The position numbers were made by a program, and so were the translations under genes. Source: Daedaleopsis sinensis (lineage: Eukaryota > Basidiomycota > Agaricomycetes > Polyporales > Polyporaceae). From it: a stretch of 64,000 nucleotides of DNA. The notes beneath the pieces were generated by a model. That model was given only the letters and a program-made list of their open reading frames with translations. It ran no database searches and was not told the DNA's origin. Shown here piece after piece: positions 58,930 to 64,000 of this stretch; position 1 is the stretch's first letter, and each line of letters opens with the position of its first letter. The stretch lies in the NCBI GenBank assembly GCA_033807695.1, contig CM066305.1:2232001-2296000 (forward strand). Direction: 5' to 3'.

Positions 58930-60396
58930 TTATGCAGAAGGGGTCATAGGGGGCTGGTCAGCCTGCCAGCCGTCCACATTGATCGCACCGCTCTTGCTTG
59001 GGCCAGTGGCGGTGTTGTGAGTGCCGGGCGAGTCGACAGCGGTGTTGTCAGACTCGGGAAGAGCAGGGGTCGCCGGGGACGCAGGGGACGCGGGAGACGC
59101 GGCCGGGTTCTGTGTGCCAGAGGTGGGAGCGGCGGCGGCGGCAGTCGAAGCACTTGCGATGATGGAGCTGGCCTCGGGGGGCGTAATCGTCGTGGTCGAC
59201 GCGCCGCCGCTGTTGTTGCCGCTGGAACCTGAGGCAGCAAGGGCGAGCTGCGAGAGGAGCTGCTTCTGGGTGTCGATGAAGGCCATCGTGGGGCCGGCGA
59301 GGACGGGCTGGTTCGCACGGTCACGAACGTTGTTGTTGAGGGGCTGGTTGTCGCTCGTGACGAATATAGCGACGGGGCCCTCGATACCTTGGGGAACAAC
59401 GCACTGGTCGAATGGCAGTGAAATGGAATCGGGCATGCCGCCGACGAGCATTTGACAGAAGAGACCCTGCATGGAAGCTGTGAGTCAGATGCTTGAAGTC
59501 AATCTAAGCATGCTGGACTTACATCAGTCGAACCGTTAATCGCAGGGGAGGAGAACGTCAGTGCCGTGCCGGGCCCCACGGACCCGGTGTTCGTAACGGT
59601 CAGTGGCTGGTTTCCTGCGAGTTCATTATCAGCAAGGACAGCGTCGACGTAGCGATACCAGTGGACATACCGGTAATTCCAACATTGCAGGTTGAAATGA
59701 ACGCGCCAGCAACCGCCAAAACCTCGTTGGGGAGCAGAGCAATGTCGAAGGCTTGGGGAATGGAGGCGCCGTTGTTGAGGACATTGAGGATTGTCTGGTG
59801 GCGGGCTTCGACAGTGAGGATCGAGCCAGCCGCAGTGAGGAGAACGGGGTCGTCAATGAGGTGAGCAGCTCCCAGGTACGCGGCGACACCGAGGTTCTCG
59901 ACGAGACGCGCGGTGGGCGCCATCGTCGACACACTGTCAAGAGCGTTGCCGAAGTTGAACTGGCAGTCGCTGATGGGCTTGTCGCCTAGCGACACAATTG
60001 TCGCCTATAATTGGATTTGGGGATGAGGGAGGCGGAAAGAACGAAGTCAATCGATAAGGCTCACCTCGAGAGCGGTTGCGTGCGCGGCCTCATCAGCCTG
60101 AATCTGAGTGAACTGCTCTGCTGGGATCTGGGCAGAAACAAAGCCAGCGGCGGTGAAATCTGCCGGTTGGAACTTCTGGAGTGCTTGTTGGTAGAACTGC
60201 GACTCGAACTGCTCGAGGACATCCGCAAACTCTGGAGCGGGTGCGGCCGTCAGGCACCAGAAGGGGGGGCGAGTGAGTCGGCAGGAAACTCACTCAGGAC
60301 AAGAAGATTGGTTGCTGTATCACGCTTGATCGGGGAGGGCGCCGCGATGGCCATCATGGGTGCCGCGAGGGCAAGGAGAGAGGCGAAGGAAGGCAT
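58930..60396 (-). CDS. rds1: secreted ferritin-like protein, Rds1 (stress response) type
   Basis: Member of the fungal Rds1/desiccation-related family with a ferritin-like four-helix domain. A signal peptide opens it (MPSFASLLALAAPMMAIAAP). An intron joins NLLVL to KFADVLEQFESQFYQQALQK. Helix segments with paired Glu/His residues follow: AEQFTQIQADEAAHATALEA, EARHQTILNVLNNG and LIDDPVLLTAAGSILTVEAR. A beta-type region (NQPLTVTNTGSVGPGTALTF) and a long Ser/Ala/Pro-rich tail end ADQPPMTPSA. Such genes respond to nutrient and stress signals in other fungi. Whether the helices bind metal here cannot be told. Spliced length is about 430 residues. Confidence 0.86.
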
Positions 60397-61791
60397 TACT
60401 GAAAAGGCTGGTTGCTTACTGCCGGAGTCGAAAGCCTGCTGGAGGACTAGTTGGGCGGTGCCGAAACGAATGGAAGTGGTCCAGGGGCGCTACCGGGCAG
60501 CCCGAAGTGACTGGGAGAGCGAAGGCGGATGAGCAAGGGGGCTCGTCGTCGCTGTTGGAGAAGGGACATACCTTGAGCACCGAAAAAAGACGGAAGGAGG
60601 AAGGGGGGAGGGGATGGAGGGGCCGTGTCCTGGCGCGCCCGCCTTTTACGAGCGTGCTGCTGATTCGCCTTCTCCCATACCGTACTCCTGGTTCGGGGAA
60701 ACCGGATTGTTCATCTCCATGGTGACCGCTCATATATCCTTCTCCCCTCCGTCCCTCCGTCCCCCCGCCATGCTGCATCCTGGCCCTTGCAATACTGTCG
60801 ATTGCCAACCCCTTCCAACGAGCAGCCTGTGGGCGACGTCTGCTTTGAGGACCTTTGTGGACAGAGGATGCAAGGCGAATGGGAAGATCAGAACTGCGCT
60901 GCTGATTGAAGCCTATGCTCGGGCGTCAGTGTGCCGCCTAGCAAACAACTGTTGGACGGGGTAATACAGTGCACACCATCGATCACTGTCAACTTGCAAC
61001 CAGTCTCTGCAAATCATATCACGTCTGCGCCTCTCCCCCGTAATAATAGACACTGCCGTCAAACATAGCAACTCCTCCGCAGGCTCAGAGCCCCTCATCC
61101 TCGCACGTCGTCGCCTGCTAATTCGAAGCCTTCCTCCCCGTCCTCACCGAACACATCATGCCCGGTCCGTCCAATGATGAGAGGGGCTGCATGATATGCA
61201 CCTCAAATTTTCTCTCACCAGTCGCTTCCACTCTCTCGTCACGGTGTCTCCTTTCCACACACGGTGACACACCTGTTGCCTTGCATCTTGAGCTTGTGCC
61301 GGCCGCGTCTGTCAATTCGCACTTACTCCATCGGTAGCGAATCGCATTGCGTGGGCATGGATTGCGCCGGCCTGTGATCTCGACGCCCATCATCATGATC
61401 TCAGCCGCCCAATTACCAAAGGTCCCAACTGGGGCTGGCCGCAGACTCCAGAGAGGTGCCTGAACTCCCTTGGCACGGACTAACGCGGACGAGGAATGTC
61501 CGGACAGTCCACTCCGACCCGGTCCCAGGGCCATGGTCCCTCTTCTGCGCGGAGGGTTTGTTGCCTCTGAAAGTTGAAGTTGAACGTTGACACAAGCTTG
61601 ATACGGCCAACGAGTCACGCGTCACGATCGGACTGGTGAAATGCACGCCGAACACATGCGAGATTAACCGTTGCAATAGACTCTGCCCGAGATCACCGAC
61701 CCCGAGACTTTCACAGTTACACCGAGCTGAGCGAGCTCCACGCACCCCGATGTCAGTTCGTGAGTAGGCGATTGCGGACATTGTGCGATAT
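60397..61791. other. intergenic region
   Basis: 1.4 kb between the Rds1-type gene's 5' end and the carboxypeptidase 3' end. GC-rich open frames here have no recognisable product. Confidence 0.35.
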
Positions 61792-63967
61792 CTAGAGCTC
61801 CAGCTGCGCCAGCCATCGGGATACCATGGTCTGCGCTTCCACCGGTTTGTCGTGTGGTACGTGTTGGCCGACAGAAGACAGCCCAAGTCAGCGCGCACCG
61901 TCGGTACCAGGAAGACGTCACACTTATCATATGTCCCGCCCCGCGCACTGTCGCGAACGTCAATGGACCGACAGTCTTGACCTCCCCCGCCTTGTGCCCA
62001 TCGACGGTCCAGTCGCGGAAGTCTTGCGAAAGGTACTGCGAGCTTCCCGTCCATTCGAGCTTGTCCAGCCAGAGCTTCGTCGCGTACCAGTTGCATTGCC
62101 AATCGTACGTTCCAGAATAAATCAGCGTACGCACACCGCGCTCGAGCAAACCTGCGACATAGAATTGGGACGGCACAGCGTATTTGTCCAAGCGCCCGTT
62201 GAACCTGCGGCCCACGTCAGAGCTGCACGAACTGAAGTTGCCCGGCGACTGGACGCCGAGAAGCTTGCGAGTGGCAGGATCATCGAGGTATGTTTTGATG
62301 GCGCCAACTTCGAGATAGCACAGATCACCAAGGCAGTCCTGTATGGGACGTTGCTTCAGGCTGATGGCCACAAGCGCCTCGAATTGATGAGCTTACTTTC
62401 GTGATGTCATAAACATTGCGTCCTGTAATGGGTCGTCGTCGGCAAGCCCGAGTCCTCCTCAGTTCACGTTGATTGCCATGATGGAGTGTGCATCATGTAT
62501 ACTGACCGCTATGCTGGAAGGCCCCGCTCACTTGATCTTGACAGAAGTTGACAGCTGCTTGACAGTTGATCTCATCAAATATGTCGATGCAGCTTTCCTG
62601 CATTGCCTTCTGGCACCGCGGAAGCTATACGCGCAGAATCAGCAAGGATCAGGTAACTCGCCAAAATTACCGCTCGCGCATGGAGAGATGGTCAAGCAAC
62701 CACTCACAGCCGACTTCATGCGGACACAAGTGCCGATTTTCTGGAGCGGCACCTCCAGCGACACTGTACTGCACTCGATTGCATATCGCCCTGGATACGT
62801 TCTGTGGCACCGTGAATCAGCTTGCGTATGACGAAATGATACGCACACATACGTTGAAACGTCGACGATGCCGTTACCAATGAGGACGCTTGTGAGATTA
62901 AGCGTTTCTCGCCCCTCACTTCGAGCGATCTGGTTTTGGTCATACACATAGCTAGCAAAAGCCGGGAGGTACCGTCCCTGATTGTCAAAGTGCTTGTCAG
63001 TCACACTCTACATGCCCTGTGATCATATTTACCCCGTACGATTCCCCAGCCAAGTGCAAAGGCCGTCCCTTGAAGTCCGAGAAGGTCTCGAAGAAGATCG
63101 TCAAGAATGAATGGACGTTCTTCGCCGCGTCCTCGGTTGTCTCCACCGTCTCACCGAAGTCGGCGTAAGAGAAGCCAACGCCGACACTACATCGAATCGG
63201 TTCAGTGGCGATAGCCCAAGGTCGCCAATGATTGACACTGACGGCTGATCAAGGAAGAAGATGTTGGTCTCTGCGTTCCAAGAATACGGGTTCCATATAG
63301 TTCCGTTTTCTGAAGCGTTCTTCATGTCGATGCTGCAGGGCCCTGCGATCGCGATGTTTATAATGTTGAATGGTCCCGTCGCGTGCATACAAGCTCACCG
63401 AGTTCCATAAGTAATCCCATGGAAGACGAGCAACCAGGTCCTGTGCGACGTGAGTAGCTTTACGTCCGCAAGCCTGAATGAACGAACCCCCATTGATCCA
63501 CATCATGACATCGTCTGCCAGAAGTTAGTGCATTGCCGATAGTACGGGGATTGGGTGTTGGATTCACCGTTGGCAGGATCACGCCGGCTTTCAAAGAAGT
63601 AAAAGAATAGATGCTTCGCTCCATCATCCACGTCGAGATAACCTGTGTATACGCTAGACCGGGGTTGGCACACTCGTGCTAGATGGGATATATGTGAGAT
63701 GTGCTCTTACTTAACAGTGGGGTCGCAGAACACGCTCTTCTTGATCCGGACTTGATGAGCGGGGAAGCGGGGATGAGATAGCGCAAGATACTCGTCCTGA
63801 GAAGTGATGGCGGCCAGGGAGCGCGTCGAGACGTTCGCGACAGGCAGATTGTTCGCCGAGCCTGAGATGACCGGGAGCAGAGCCGCAGGTGCGTTGAGAA
63901 CTACCTGCTGGGCACCCACAAGCGTACTTAAGGCGATTGTAGCCCATGTCGCTACAGTCCCGAGCAT
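61792..63967 (-). CDS. secreted serine carboxypeptidase (S10 family)
   Basis: Secreted or vacuolar serine carboxypeptidase. The signal peptide is [20 protein letters not shown]. The N-terminal core has [10 protein letters not shown] spliced to [20 protein letters not shown], and MMWINGG spliced to [19 protein letters not shown]. The catalytic Ser is in [16 protein letters not shown] (spliced). The Asp is in [13 protein letters not shown] and the His in RGAGHM. The last exon gives [20 protein letters not shown]. That exon can be joined with the family motif intact only by an AT-AC intron at 61861-61927. The start at 63967 was preferred over 64000 because it gives the better signal peptide. About 560 residues over roughly ten exons. 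Confidence 0.87.
61861..61927 (-). other. apparent AT-AC intron in the carboxypeptidase gene
   Basis: On the coding strand it begins ATAAGTGTGACG and ends GGCCAACAC, 67 bp, with a branch-like GCTGACT. Removing it joins GAGHM to VPHDKP, the family's conserved motif. The rival GT-AG choice (GTGTGACG to GGTGGAAG, 88 bp) stays in frame but deletes VPHDKPVEA. Confidence 0.65.
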
Positions 63968-64000
63968 GGTGGAAGACGAAGATAAAGAGCAACTTCGCAT

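Noticed and set aside
61861..61927. Minor (U12-type) intron
   Set aside because: The 5' end ATAAGT does not match the U12 consensus ATATCCTT; ATAAGT fits the rare major-spliceosome AT-AC class.

Overview
The window is nuclear DNA of a basidiomycete fungus, most likely an agaricomycete and possibly of the polypore type. Genes are broken by many short GT-AG introns, mostly about 50-65 bp. They are densely packed on both strands, and several proteins (alpha-type kinase, integrase-like protein, Rds1-type ferritin-like protein, secreted deaminase) are typical of Agaricomycetes. No bacterial operon signals, CRISPR arrays, rRNA or tRNA genes were seen. The order is inferred from protein character, not from a database search.

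Left part (0-31.7 kb) is ordinary housekeeping sequence: ATP synthase subunit d (ATP7), calcineurin B (CNB1), mitochondrial tRNA-modifying GTPase (MSS1), a secreted solute-binding-like protein, the Hsp70/Hsp90 co-chaperone STI1 with a perfect heat-shock element upstream, a secreted deaminase, a D-arabinose-dehydrogenase-like aldo/keto reductase, an NDUFA4/B12D-type small membrane protein, a Nup120/Nup160 nucleoporin, a small conserved protein, a membrane-anchored cytochrome-b5-like (MAPR) protein, a DEP-RGS regulator of G-protein signalling, and a coiled-coil protein.

The main finding is at 31881-41933. Perfect 30-bp terminal inverted repeats (31881-31910 and 41904-41933) are flanked by a perfect 7-bp target-site duplication, ATAGGGC (31874-31880 and 41934-41940). 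They bound a 10,053-bp DNA element. It carries an alpha-type protein kinase gene (+), an integrase-core gene with a visible D-D-41-E triad (-) and an uncharacterised multi-exon gene (-). It has inserted exactly at the end of an older 381-bp miniature inverted-repeat element (41937-42317). All three genes read open through plausible introns, so the copy looks young.

Right part (43-64 kb) returns to host genes: an alpha/beta-hydrolase, UDP-glucuronate decarboxylase (UXS1), three conserved RNA or ribosome factors (ENP1, NCS6, NOP9), a secreted ferritin-like Rds1 protein and a secreted serine carboxypeptidase. The carboxypeptidase's last intron appears to be AT-AC. A pair of related uncharacterised genes lies at 50.7 and 57 kb in opposite orientation. 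The first carries frameshifts at its 3' end. A closely related sequence of about 45-60 bp follows both ENP1 and NOP9.

Gene ends come from reading splice sites by eye. Starts and internal exon borders are less certain for the lineage-specific genes than for the housekeeping ones.
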